Assembly: GCA_044229235.1 (NCBI GenBank)
Contig: JBGATH010000009.1
Span: 1-64,000 of the forward strand
Length of the DNA stretch: 64,000 nucleotides
Direction of reading: 5' to 3'
Source: UKL13-2 sp044229235
Lineage (GTDB): Bacteria; Pseudomonadota; Gammaproteobacteria; Burkholderiales; Usitatibacteraceae
The notes under the pieces were generated by a model, which saw only the letters and a list, made by a program, of their open reading frames with translations, searched no databases and had not been told where the DNA came from. Positions 30,583 through 39,216 of this stretch are shown in pieces (the stretch's first letter is position 1; the number at the start of each line of letters is the position of its first letter). A program made the translations under genes and the position numbers.

Positions 30583-31910
30583 GGTTCACCGCCTTCCGGC
30601 GACAGGTATTGCGCGACCAGTTCCGTCAGCCCGAGCACCGGCAGCGACATCTGGTAGTGCTCAAGGGCCTCTTCCAGCACGTTGCGGCAGTTGGCGCAGG
30701 CCGTCACCAGCGCATCGGCGCCGGTGGCTTTGACTTGCTGTTGCTTGCACGCGAACGCTGCGAAGCGCAGGTGTTCCGCGCGGTGGATGGCGCTGACGCC
30801 GCCACCTCCGCCACAGCAGAAACTCGCTGCGCCGGCATCGGGCATTTCCACAAAATGTTTGCTGACGCCGGACATAAGCCGGCGCGGTGCCGCGGACAGG
30901 CCGCCACGCCGCACCAATTGGCAGGGATCGTGAAACGTCAGCGTGCGCTCATCCCTGCCACGCAGACGCAGCCGGCCCTCGGTCACGAACCGGTCCAGCA
31001 GTTCGACGATCTGTACCACCTCAAACGGATAACGGCGGCCCAGCAGGTTGGGACCTTCCCAGCGCAGCGCGGAATAGGCATGGCCGCACTCGGGGCTGAC
31101 CACCCACTTCACGTGCAACCGCTCGGCGGCATCGACAATCCGTGCAAGCAGTGCCGTCGCAACATCCCGCGCGCCGAGTTGCAACCCGACATTGGTTGCT
31201 TCGAAGCCGGCACTGGGAATGGTCCACGACGCGCCCGCCCGATGGAAAATGCGCGACAGCGCACCGATGACTTCGGGAAAGCCAATGACCTCGATCGAAC
31301 TCAGGACGACCATGTATTCGGCGCCATCGGCGTCGATCGGCACCGTCAGTCCGGTTTCCTTTTCCTGCAGCACAATCTGGCGTTGCAAGGCCGGCCATCG
31401 CACGCCGATCGGACTGCCGCTGTCCAGTGCCCGCGCCGCTGCCTTGTACAGATCGGGTGGCGCAAAACCACCCGCCGCCATGCCTTCGCGTGCGCGTCGC
31501 ACGAGGCCGGCGATATCGATGCCCATGGGGCAGGCCAGCGTGCACCGGCCACACAGGTTGCACGAGTCATAGAGCAGCGAGGACCATTCCTGCAGTTCCT
31601 GCGGCGAGACCTCGGGTGGAGCGAGGCCAAGCAGTTTGCGCACACTGGAGAACGGCGCTGACGCACGTCGATACGCCTTCAGCATAGGCCGCAGTTTGTA
31701 AATCGGGGTGTAGCGTGGCTCGCGGGTGACGAGATGGAACTGGCAGGCGTCAGCGCACTGGCCGCAATTCACGCAGGCCTCCAACTGGAATGCCGCATCG
31801 CGGCCCACTTGCGCGACAAAATCGTCGGCGGCCCGGCGCGCGTCGGGCGCATCGAGCGCTTCAATCACTGCCTGGGCGCGTTCCAACAAGGAACCGGACG
31901 ATGTTGACAT
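30579..31910 (-). CDS. DsrK/TmcB/HdrD-like iron-sulfur protein
   Basis: 443 aa. Ferredoxin motifs CVNCGQCADACQFH and CNLCGRCTLACPMG precede two CCG-type domains, with TFHDPCQLVRRGG and the non-cubane signature FCCGGGGGVSAIH, and a late CANCRNVLEEA. It is a paralogue of DsrK, shorter at the N-terminus and closer to the TmcB/HdrD style. The substrate is unknown; a disulfide, or electron transfer from quinol, are possibilities. It lies 112 bases downstream of tkt on the same strand with no terminator seen between, so it may be transcribed with the Calvin genes. Confidence 0.85.
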   Translation of the reverse strand: MSTSSGSLLERAQAVIEALDAPDARRAADDFVAQVGRDAAFQLEACVNCGQCADACQFHLVTREPRYTPIYKLRPMLKAYRRASAPFSSVRKLLGLAPPEVSPQELQEWSSLLYDSCNLCGRCTLACPMGIDIAGLVRRAREGMAAGGFAPPDLYKAAARALDSGSPIGVRWPALQRQIVLQEKETGLTVPIDADGAEYMVVLSSIEVIGFPEVIGALSRIFHRAGASWTIPSAGFEATNVGLQLGARDVATALLARIVDAAERLHVKWVVSPECGHAYSALRWEGPNLLGRRYPFEVVQIVELLDRFVTEGRLRLRGRDERTLTFHDPCQLVRRGGLSAAPRRLMSGVSKHFVEMPDAGAASFCCGGGGGVSAIHRAEHLRFAAFACKQQQVKATGADALVTACANCRNVLEEALEHYQMSLPVLGLTELVAQYLSPEGGEP

Positions 31911-32022
31911 TGCCGCCTCACTCTGCGCCCATTGTTACCGGTGCGGCGGCGGCGCGGGTTGCGCCAAATCAAGCGGCTGCACGGCCAATCGCACGCCGAC
32001 GTGCGGTCGTGCCAATGCGGTG

Positions 32023-34047
32023 TCAGGTGGCCAGCAGCGCGATGGCGATTTCGACGATCTTGTCCGCGGTGAGGTTGAAGTGCCGATAGAGATCCGCTGC
32101 CGGCGCCGATTCGCCGAACGCGTCGATCCCGACCGTGGCGCCTTCGAGGCCGACGTATTTCCGCCATCCTGCGGTGACGCCAGCTTCCACCGAAATGCGT
32201 GGAATGCCGGCCGGCAACACCCCGTCGCGGTAGACGGCATCCTGCCGGTCGAAAGCCTGGGTGCAGGGCATCGAAACCACGCTTACCGGTATGCCGCGCG
32301 CGGCGAGCGCCGCCTGCGCGACGACGGCGATGGAGACCTCGGACCCGGTGGCGATCAGCACGACGCTGGCATTTCCCGGCGCCGGCAAGAGCACATAGCC
32401 GCCACGGCGGATGTTTGTCATCGCCGTGTCGGTGCGACCCTGGAAGGGCAGGTTTTGCCGGCTGAACAACAGGCAGGTCGGTCCATCGCGGCGCGCAATG
32501 GCCTCGGTCCAGGCCACGGCGGTCTCGACCGTGTCGCAAGGGCGCCAGACATCCATGTTGGGAATCAGGCGCAGGGTCGCGGTCTGCTCGACCGCCTGGT
32601 GCGTCGGCCCATCCTCTCCGAGGCCGATCGAATCGTGGGTGTAGACGAAGAGGTTGCGCAGCTTCATCAGCGCGGCCATGCGCAGCGCGTTGCGCGCGTA
32701 TTCGGAGAACATGAGGAACGTTCCGGTGTACGGAATGAAGCCTCCGTGCAGCGCCATGCCATTGGCGATGGCCGTCATGCCGAACTCGCGCACGCCAAAG
32801 TTGACATAGTTGCCCCCTTGCGTGGCATTGATCTGCCGCGAGCCGGACCAGTTGGTGAGATTGGAGCCGGTGAGGTCGGCAGAGCCGCCGAGCAATTCCG
32901 GCAGCGCCGGAGCCAGTCCCTCGATCGACTGTTGCGAAGCTTTGCGGGTGGCGACGGTTTCCGCCTTGGCACTGGTGGCGGTGAGGAAGTCCGCGACGGT
33001 CGCATTCCAGTTCGCGGGTAGCTCTCCGGCCATGCGGCGCTGGAATTGCAGCGCCAGTTCGGGAAACTGCTGCGCATAGGTCGCGAATCGCGCATTCCAC
33101 CGATGCTCGCGCTGCGCGCCTTGCGCCCGCGCGTCCCAGGCCTCGCGCACGTCCTGCGGCACCTCGAATGGCGGGTGGTTCCATCCGATCGCCGCGCGGG
33201 TCGCTGCGATTTCCTTTTCGCCCAGTGCCGCGCCGTGCACTCCTTCCGTGCCTTGCTTGTTTGGCGAACCCTTGCCAATGACCGTCTGGCAGCAGATCAG
33301 GGTGGGTTGCTCGGGATTGGCTTTGGCCGTTGCGATGGCAAGTTCGATTGCGGCGAAGTCATGACCGTCGACGCCGGCGATGACCTGCCAGCCATAGGCG
33401 CGAAAACGCGCCGGTGTATCGTCGGTAAACCAGCCCTCGACCTCGCCATCGATGGAAATGCCATTGTCGTCGTAGAACGCGATCAGCTTGCCCAGTTTCT
33501 GCGTGCCCGCCAGCGAACAGGCTTCGTGCGAAATGCCTTCCATCAGGCAGCCGTCGCCAAGAAATACCCAGGTGTGGTGGTCGACGATGTCAAACCCGTC
33601 GCGATTGAAGCTGCGGGCGAGTTCACGCTCCGCCAACGCCATGCCGACCGCGTTGGCGAGCCCCTGGCCGAGCGGACCAGTGGTGGTTTCCACGCCGGGC
33701 GTGCAACCATACTCGGGATGGCCCGGCGTCTTCGAGTGCAGTTGGCGAAACCGCTTGAGTTCGTCCATCGGCAGGTCGTAACCGGTCAGGTGCAGCAGCG
33801 CGTACAACAGCATCGACCCGTGTCCATTGGAGAGCACGAAGCGGTCGCGGTCCGGCCAATGTGGGTTGGCCGGGTTGTGCCGAAGATGCTGCCGCCACAG
33901 CACTTCGGCGATTTCCGCCATTCCCATCGGCATGCCCGGATGCCCCGAATTGGCTTGCTGCACCGCGTCCATGGCCAGTGCGCGGAGGGCATTGCTGACG
34001 TCTTGGCGATGCGCCGGCGGTTGCAGCGGGGTGCTTTGAGGAATCAT
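32023..34047 (-). CDS. tkt: Transketolase
   Basis: 674 aa, full length. It has ANSGHPGMPMGMAEIAEVLW at the start, the thiamine-diphosphate motif GDGCLMEGISHEACSLAG through to the conserved Asn region, and DSIGLGEDGPTHQ in the pyrimidine-binding domain. It moves two-carbon units in the regenerative phase of the Calvin cycle. The ATG at 34047 follows CAGGACACC; an in-frame upstream extension runs into a dispersed palindrome and was rejected. It is separated from prk by 154 bases holding that element but remains on the same strand as the cbb operon. Confidence 0.96.
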   Translation of the reverse strand: MIPQSTPLQPPAHRQDVSNALRALAMDAVQQANSGHPGMPMGMAEIAEVLWRQHLRHNPANPHWPDRDRFVLSNGHGSMLLYALLHLTGYDLPMDELKRFRQLHSKTPGHPEYGCTPGVETTTGPLGQGLANAVGMALAERELARSFNRDGFDIVDHHTWVFLGDGCLMEGISHEACSLAGTQKLGKLIAFYDDNGISIDGEVEGWFTDDTPARFRAYGWQVIAGVDGHDFAAIELAIATAKANPEQPTLICCQTVIGKGSPNKQGTEGVHGAALGEKEIAATRAAIGWNHPPFEVPQDVREAWDARAQGAQREHRWNARFATYAQQFPELALQFQRRMAGELPANWNATVADFLTATSAKAETVATRKASQQSIEGLAPALPELLGGSADLTGSNLTNWSGSRQINATQGGNYVNFGVREFGMTAIANGMALHGGFIPYTGTFLMFSEYARNALRMAALMKLRNLFVYTHDSIGLGEDGPTHQAVEQTATLRLIPNMDVWRPCDTVETAVAWTEAIARRDGPTCLLFSRQNLPFQGRTDTAMTNIRRGGYVLLPAPGNASVVLIATGSEVSIAVVAQAALAARGIPVSVVSMPCTQAFDRQDAVYRDGVLPAGIPRISVEAGVTAGWRKYVGLEGATVGIDAFGESAPAADLYRHFNLTADKIVEIAIALLAT

Positions 34048-34103
34048 GAGGGTGTCCTGTTGGAAGGAGCGGTAAAGTTGCCCGCAGTGTGCGGCGGGCG
34101 ATT

Positions 34104-34170
34104 GAAACGCAAGCACTGGCGCGGCGCTTGGGGCAAAAATGCCCGGAAAGCCGCGCCAAATGGCGATTCC
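34104..34170 (-). repeat. Dispersed palindromic element, full copy A
   Basis: Arms GAAACGCAAGCACTGG then CGCGGCGCT, and GCCGCGCCAA, are separated by 21 bases that form their own hairpin (GGGCA-AAAA-TGCCC). Copy B has the same arms and the same 21-base spacing with a different centre. It lies between prk and tkt. Confidence 0.7.
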
Positions 34171-34201
34171 GGCAATTCAAGCGGGCGTGGAGGGCGATCG
34201 G

Positions 34202-35083
34202 TTAGCCTGCCAGCGCGCGTTTGCGCCGCTCCATCATTCGCCAGATGAAGGGCGTGAAAATCAGTTGCATCGACAGTTCCATCTTGCCGCCCGGCACCAC
34301 GATCGTATTGGCGCGCGACATGAACGAGTCGTCGATCATGTTCAGCAGATAGGGGAAGTCGATGCCCTTGGGATTGGCGAAGCGGATGACGACAAAGCTC
34401 TCGTCGGCCGCCGGAATTTCCCGGGCGATGAACGGATTGGACGTGTCCACGCAGGGAACCCGCTGGAAATTCACATGGGTTTTCGAGAACTGCGGACAGA
34501 TGTAATGCACATAGTCGGGCATGCGCCGCAAAATCGTGTCGGTGACAGCCTCGGTCGAATAGCCGCGCTTGGACTTGTCGCGCCAGAGCTTCTGGATCCA
34601 CTCGAGGTTGATCACCGGCACCACGCCGATCAGCAGGTCGGGGAAGCGAGCAATGTTGACCTCGGTCGAGATGACGCCGCCATGCAATCCCTCGTAGAAC
34701 AGCAGGTCTGTATTCGCGGGCAGTTCCTCCCAGGGGGTGAAGGTGCCGGGCTGCTGACGGTATGGCGCGGCCTCCTCGTCGTCGTGCAGGTATTTGCGCC
34801 GCTTGCCGCTGCCGGTATTGCTGTAATCGTGGAATAGCGATTCCAGTTCGGCGAACAAATTGTTTTCCGGGCCGAAGTGGCTGAAGTTCTTGTTCCCGGC
34901 CTTCTCGGCCTCGGCCATCTTCACTTTCATTTCCTGGCGGTCGTAGCGGTGAAAGCTGTCGCCTTCGATAATGGCCGCCGATACCTTTTCGCGGCGAAAG
35001 ATGTTTTCAAAGGTGCGCGTGACCGAGGTGGTGCCCGCGCCGGAGGATCCGGTGATGGCGATGATGGGATAGCGTTCAGACAT
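34202..35083 (-). CDS. prk: Phosphoribulokinase
   Basis: 293 aa, the proteobacterial octameric type. The P-loop is ITGSSGAGTTSVT, followed by IIEGDSFHRYDRQEM, LFYEGLHGGVI and LIGVVPVINLEWIQKL. It phosphorylates ribulose 5-phosphate to ribulose 1,5-bisphosphate, the RuBisCO substrate. It is 11 bases downstream of fbp in the cbb operon. All expected catalytic stretches are present. Confidence 0.97.
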   Translation of the reverse strand: MSERYPIIAITGSSGAGTTSVTRTFENIFRREKVSAAIIEGDSFHRYDRQEMKVKMAEAEKAGNKNFSHFGPENNLFAELESLFHDYSNTGSGKRRKYLHDDEEAAPYRQQPGTFTPWEELPANTDLLFYEGLHGGVISTEVNIARFPDLLIGVVPVINLEWIQKLWRDKSKRGYSTEAVTDTILRRMPDYVHYICPQFSKTHVNFQRVPCVDTSNPFIAREIPAADESFVVIRFANPKGIDFPYLLNMIDDSFMSRANTIVVPGGKMELSMQLIFTPFIWRMMERRKRALAG

Positions 35084-35094
35084 GGCAGAGAACC

Positions 35095-36201
35095 TCAGGC
35101 ATGGGAGCGAAACAGGCTGCGTTCATTGAACAGCGGAGGGTAGGTATCGTCGCTGGCCGGCTCCGCGTGATAGCGCTCGATAAGCTCGACTTCGTTCTTC
35201 GAACCGAAGACCAGGCCGATGCGTTGATGCAGCGAGGTGGGGCACACCGTGAGCACCGGCACCCTGCCGGTGCTGGCACGGCCGCCGGCCTGCTCCATGA
35301 TGAAGCCGATGGGATTGGCCTCGTACAGCAAGCGCAGGCGACCTGGCTTGGCCAGGTCCTTGGTGTCGCGCGGATACAGGAATACGCCGCCGCGGATGAG
35401 GATGCGATGCGCCTCGGCGACCATGGAGGCGATCCAGCGCATGTTGAAATCGCGGCCGCGCGGCCCCGACTTGCCGGCAAGGCACTCGTCCACATAGCGC
35501 TTGACCGGCGCTTCCCAGAAGCGGCTGTTCGACACGTTAATCGCGAACTCTCGGGTATCCGCCGGTATTGCCATGCGCGGGTGCGTCAGGATGAAATCGC
35601 CCAGTCCGGGATCGAGCGTGAAGCCGTTGACGCCGGTGCCGACCGTGAGGACAAGCATTGTGGCAGGTCCATACAGCGCATACCCCGCCGCGACCTGTTG
35701 TGAACCCGGCTGCAGGAAGTCCGTCGCTTCCGCGTCCTTGCCGCCGGCCGGTGCACGCAGCACCGAGAACACGCTGCCTACGGAGACGTTCACGTCGATG
35801 TTGGACGAACCGTCCAGCGGATCGAAGACCAGCAGGTACTTGCCGCGCGGGCACTGCGGCGGCAGCCGATAAGGTTCGGCCATCTCTTCTGATGCCATGC
35901 CGGCGAGGTGGCCGCCCCACTCGGTCTCGCGCAGGAATGTATCGTTGCCGATCACATCCAGCGCCTTCTGCGTTTCGCCCTGCACGTTGACCGCGCCGCC
36001 GGCCTCGTCGTCATCGACATCGGCGCTTCCGCCATCCGCCAGTTCCCCGAGCGAGACGGCGCGTGCAATGCGCTTGCAGGCCGTCGCCACGTCGAGGATG
36101 AGGCTGTTGAAATCTCCGCTGGCGCCCGGAAACCGGCGGCGTTCCTCAATCAGGTATTGGGTCAGGGTCATGCGACGGTGATCGGTGGAAGCGGATGTCA
36201 T
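35095..36201 (-). CDS. fbp: Class I fructose-1,6-bisphosphatase
   Basis: 368 aa. The start MTLTQYLIEERRRFPG region, the metal-binding DPLDGSSNIDVNVSVGSVFSV, and GGVFLYPRD with YEANPIGFIMEQAGG are typical of class I enzymes. An unusual acidic insertion, GGSADVDDDEAGGA, lies in the N-terminal third. It dephosphorylates fructose bisphosphate (and possibly sedoheptulose bisphosphate) in the Calvin cycle. An ATG at 36201 was chosen; one 11 codons upstream overlaps rpe. It sits between rpe and prk. Confidence 0.95.
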   Translation of the reverse strand: MTSASTDHRRMTLTQYLIEERRRFPGASGDFNSLILDVATACKRIARAVSLGELADGGSADVDDDEAGGAVNVQGETQKALDVIGNDTFLRETEWGGHLAGMASEEMAEPYRLPPQCPRGKYLLVFDPLDGSSNIDVNVSVGSVFSVLRAPAGGKDAEATDFLQPGSQQVAAGYALYGPATMLVLTVGTGVNGFTLDPGLGDFILTHPRMAIPADTREFAINVSNSRFWEAPVKRYVDECLAGKSGPRGRDFNMRWIASMVAEAHRILIRGGVFLYPRDTKDLAKPGRLRLLYEANPIGFIMEQAGGRASTGRVPVLTVCPTSLHQRIGLVFGSKNEVELIERYHAEPASDDTYPPLFNERSLFRSHA

Positions 36202-36223
36202 GGACTTGTCCGGGTCGGTGAAA

Positions 36224-36910
36224 TCAATGGGCATCCGCCGCGCGGCGAAGCGCCTGCATGATGCCGCGATAGCCGCCGTCGGCGTCGGGCGCGGCGAACA
36301 CCGCGCTGCCGGCGACAAAAGTATCGGCTCCCGCCGCCGCGATGGCGGCGATGTTGTCGGTCTTTACGCCACCATCGACTTCCAGCCAGATATCCGCGCC
36401 GCCACGCGCCTGGTGCGCGTCGATCCGGGCGCGCGCCTCGGCCAGCTTCGGCAGGGTCGAAGGGATGAATTTCTGTCCGCCGAAACCGGGGTTCACGCTC
36501 ATCAGCAGGATCATGTCCAGCTTGTCCATGACGTGGTCGAGATGGTCGAGGGGCGTTGCGGGATTGAACACCAGTCCGGCCTTGCAACCGTGATCCTGGA
36601 TCAGGCCCAGTGTCCTGTCGACATGGCGGCTGGCCTCAGGGTGAAAGGTGATGAAGTTGGCGCCGGCCTTGGCAAACATCGGCACCAGCGCATCGACCGG
36701 TTCCACCATCAGGTGCACGTCGATGCCGATCGATACGTGTGGCCGGATCGCCTCGCACACTAGCGGGCCGATCGTCAGGTTCGGCACGAAATGGTTGTCC
36801 ATCACATCGAAGTGCACCAGATCGGCGCCCGCCGCCTCAATGGCGCGCACTTCCTCGCCGATGCGGGCGAAGTCGGCCGACAGGATGCTGGGGGCGATGC
36901 GAATCGTCAT
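36224..36910 (-). CDS. rpe: Ribulose-phosphate 3-epimerase
   Basis: 228 aa TIM barrel: IAPSILSADFARIGEEV, the metal and catalytic stretch HFDVMDNHFVPNLTIGP, IDVHLMVEP, LLMSVNPGFGGQKFI and LEVDGGV. It interconverts ribulose 5-phosphate and xylulose 5-phosphate. Its ATG overlaps the stop of cbbY by four bases (ATGA). It corresponds to cbbE of other cbb operons. Confidence 0.97.
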   Translation of the reverse strand: MTIRIAPSILSADFARIGEEVRAIEAAGADLVHFDVMDNHFVPNLTIGPLVCEAIRPHVSIGIDVHLMVEPVDALVPMFAKAGANFITFHPEASRHVDRTLGLIQDHGCKAGLVFNPATPLDHLDHVMDKLDMILLMSVNPGFGGQKFIPSTLPKLAEARARIDAHQARGGADIWLEVDGGVKTDNIAAIAAAGADTFVAGSAVFAAPDADGGYRGIMQALRRAADAH

Positions 36911-37701
36911 GCGGCAGCTCCGGCGACGAGTGATTGCGCCCGCAACAGCCGTTGTTCGATTTCCCGCAGGCCGGGCATGGCGTTCAGCATTGCGCGGTCG
37001 CCGTGCACGACGGTCAGGTAGCCCCTGTCCTTAGCCTTGGTGCCGATATCGCGGACCAGCAGATCGGCACCGGCAAAGTCGTGATCGTCATTCCATTGCG
37101 TCGGCGTCACGATCGTGAACAGGCCGGCGGCTTTCGCGGCGCGCATGCCGTTGAGCGAGTCCTCGAACGCGACGCACTCGTGGCGCGGCACCCGCAGCGT
37201 GCTCAGAACCAGGTTGTAGATGTCCGGCGCCGGTTTCTTTTGCTCGACTTGGTCGCCGGCGCCGACGGCTTCAAACCAGTCGGCGCCGCGCCCGCCCAGC
37301 GCGGAGTTGAGAAGCGCATTCACGTTATCCAGCGTGGTCGTGGTGGCAATACCGAGCTTGATTCCCGCGGCGCGTGCTTCCGTCAGCAGACACTTGATGC
37401 CCGGTCGAAACGCCAGACGGCCAGCCTCGACCAAGTCCTTGTAGATTCGCGTCTTGGTGGCGTGGATCATGGGGACGGACTCGCGCAGCGCGCGCCGCTG
37501 CGGCGGCTCGAGTGGCAGCTGTTCGATGTAATGGCCGATGCGCTCCTTTCCGCCGGACACCTCCAGCAGCTTCCGGTATTGCTCGCGTCCCCAGTCCCAC
37601 CCGAGAGCCATTTCCAGGAACGCGGAGTTGAACGCCTGGCGATGCAGCTCCTCAGTATCCGCGAGCGTGCCGTCGACATCGAATATCAGCGCGCGCAGCA
37701 T
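36907..37701 (-). CDS. cbbY: CbbY, HAD-family xylulose-1,5-bisphosphate phosphatase
   Basis: 264 aa. The HAD nucleophile motif is LIFDVDGTLADTEELHRQAFN, then GIATTTTLDNVNALL (motif II), KKPAPDIYNLVL (motif III) and CVAFEDSLNGMRAAKAAGL (motif IV). CbbY removes xylulose 1,5-bisphosphate, a misfire product that inhibits RuBisCO. It follows cbbM directly, with the ATG one base before the end of the cbbM stop region. An in-frame extension into cbbM was rejected. Confidence 0.94.
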   Translation of the reverse strand: MLRALIFDVDGTLADTEELHRQAFNSAFLEMALGWDWGREQYRKLLEVSGGKERIGHYIEQLPLEPPQRRALRESVPMIHATKTRIYKDLVEAGRLAFRPGIKCLLTEARAAGIKLGIATTTTLDNVNALLNSALGGRGADWFEAVGAGDQVEQKKPAPDIYNLVLSTLRVPRHECVAFEDSLNGMRAAKAAGLFTIVTPTQWNDDHDFAGADLLVRDIGTKAKDRGYLTVVHGDRAMLNAMPGLREIEQRLLRAQSLVAGAAA

Positions 37702-37702
37702 G

Positions 37703-39097
37703 TCAGGCCGCGACCTTCTGTCTGGCGACCCCCAACTGCTCCCGCCAGCCCGGGTAGAGCTTGTCGGCGTCGCCCGGGAAGGACTCGAAGGCGCGGGCGA
37801 ATTCGTGGTGCTCCTTCGCCCACTGAATCGGGTCGGCGCCGGCCTTCCAGCACTCGTAGGCCAGGCGCAGCGATCTCGCGCCGGCAGCAGGACTGTCGAT
37901 GTGCCCGTACGCGCCGCCGCCGGCAGTGTTGATGACGTTACCGTGGCCGAGGTTCTCGAAAAAGCCGGGCAAACGCAGCGCATTCATGCCGCCGGAGATG
38001 ATCGGCGTGGTCGGCTTCATGCCGTACCACTTCTGGAAATAGGCCGGTCCCTGGCATTCGTCGCGCTCGATCATGTAGGCGAGGACGCGATCGTCCTTCG
38101 CACCCTCCATCTTGCCGAAGCCCATGGTGCCGACGTGGATGCCGGAGGCGCCCTGCAGTCGCGACATCTTGGACAGCACGAAGGAGGTGTAGCCGCGCTT
38201 GGCGCTGGGCGAGGTCACGGCGCCGTGGCCGGCGCGGTGGTAGTGCAGATACTGATTGGCGAAGTAGCGGCGCGCCGTGGTAATCATGCCGGGACCACCG
38301 ACGTAGCCATCGACCAGGAACGCCACCTTGTCGGCATCCGGGCCGAAGACGCCGAGGATGTATTCGCCCCGGGCAATCATTTCATGGTGGTCGTCCGCGG
38401 TGATGTTGGCCGAGAATATCTTGGCTTCGCCGGTCTCGTCCATCGCACGCTTCATGGCGTCGGCGACCAGGGGAATGACTTCTTTCATAGGGCAAAACAC
38501 CTGGTTGCCCTGCGGTTCGTCGTTCTTGATGAAATCGCCGCCCAACCAGAACTGATAGGCGGCCGTGGCAAAGGGTTTCGGGCGCAGCCCGAGTTTGGGT
38601 TTGATGATGGTGCCGGAAATGTAGCCGCCATCCTTGACCGGACGGCCAAGCACGCGCCAAAGGTCGGAAATGTCGCGCGCCGGGCCGTCGAACAGTTCAA
38701 TGGCGCGGCGCGGCATGTAGAAGTCGTACATCTTGGCGTGCTCGACGTCGCCCATGCCCTGGTTGTTGCCGATGCACAGCGTCAGGAACGACACCATCAT
38801 CATGCGGCCATCGCTGATGTTGCGGTCGAACAACTCGAGTGGGTATGCGATGCGCATTTCTTCGCTGGCCTCGTCGATCAGGTACACCAGCGCGTCGACC
38901 CCCTTGGTGAAGTCATCGGTAGTGCAGACATCCACGTTGGTGCCGGTCGAAGACTCGGCGGCGAAGTGCGCGGCGGTTTCGAGGTAGCCGTGCCCGAAAA
39001 CGGGCTTCATCTTGTAGGCGACCAGAATGTGTTTGCCATTCCGGATCAACTCCTCTTCCTTGAGGCTCAGGTCGGCGTAACGGTTCGATTGATCCAT
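37703..39097 (-). CDS. cbbM: Form II RuBisCO
   Basis: 464 aa, the form II large-subunit type that works without small subunits. It has TIIKPKLGLRPKP (catalytic Lys), GGDFIKNDEPQGNQ (carbamylated Lys and the metal-binding Asp/Glu), GYVGGPGMITTARR, HYHRAGHGAV and SGGMNALRLPGFFENLG. It carboxylates ribulose bisphosphate and usually serves at low O2 and high CO2. It is the first gene of the cbb operon, divergent from cbbR. No cbbQ or cbbO activase genes follow, which is unusual next to cbbM in sulfur oxidisers. Confidence 0.98.
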   Translation of the reverse strand: MDQSNRYADLSLKEEELIRNGKHILVAYKMKPVFGHGYLETAAHFAAESSTGTNVDVCTTDDFTKGVDALVYLIDEASEEMRIAYPLELFDRNISDGRMMMVSFLTLCIGNNQGMGDVEHAKMYDFYMPRRAIELFDGPARDISDLWRVLGRPVKDGGYISGTIIKPKLGLRPKPFATAAYQFWLGGDFIKNDEPQGNQVFCPMKEVIPLVADAMKRAMDETGEAKIFSANITADDHHEMIARGEYILGVFGPDADKVAFLVDGYVGGPGMITTARRYFANQYLHYHRAGHGAVTSPSAKRGYTSFVLSKMSRLQGASGIHVGTMGFGKMEGAKDDRVLAYMIERDECQGPAYFQKWYGMKPTTPIISGGMNALRLPGFFENLGHGNVINTAGGGAYGHIDSPAAGARSLRLAYECWKAGADPIQWAKEHHEFARAFESFPGDADKLYPGWREQLGVARQKVAA

Positions 39098-39174
39098 GCT
39101 TCGCTCCTTGTGTGCCGGGTAAGTATTGGCATTGAGTGTAGGGAGAACCGATGATAAGGGACAGTCACATTTTG

Positions 39175-39201
39175 TTATGTGTACAATAAGCTAATGCTTA
39201 T
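39175..39201. promoter_or_regulatory. Probable CbbR operator
   Basis: Two overlapping palindromes lie in the 119-base divergent gap: TTAT-N7-ATAA at 39175-39189, and ATAAGC-TAAT-GCTTAT at 39186-39201. They share the central ATAA. LysR regulators bind such T-N11-A type repeats, and the site lies just before cbbR and upstream of cbbM, as expected for CbbR. Confidence 0.7.
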
Positions 39202-39216
39202 GCCTAGACCATTACG

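Noticed and set aside
29899..31910. Nitrate reductase gamma or glycolate oxidase subunits
   Set aside because: Generic similarity would give these labels, but the paired CCG domains with the non-cubane FCCGGGGG signature and a NarI-like partner fit DsrKM/Tmc/Hdr better, and no narGHJ or glcDEF genes are present.
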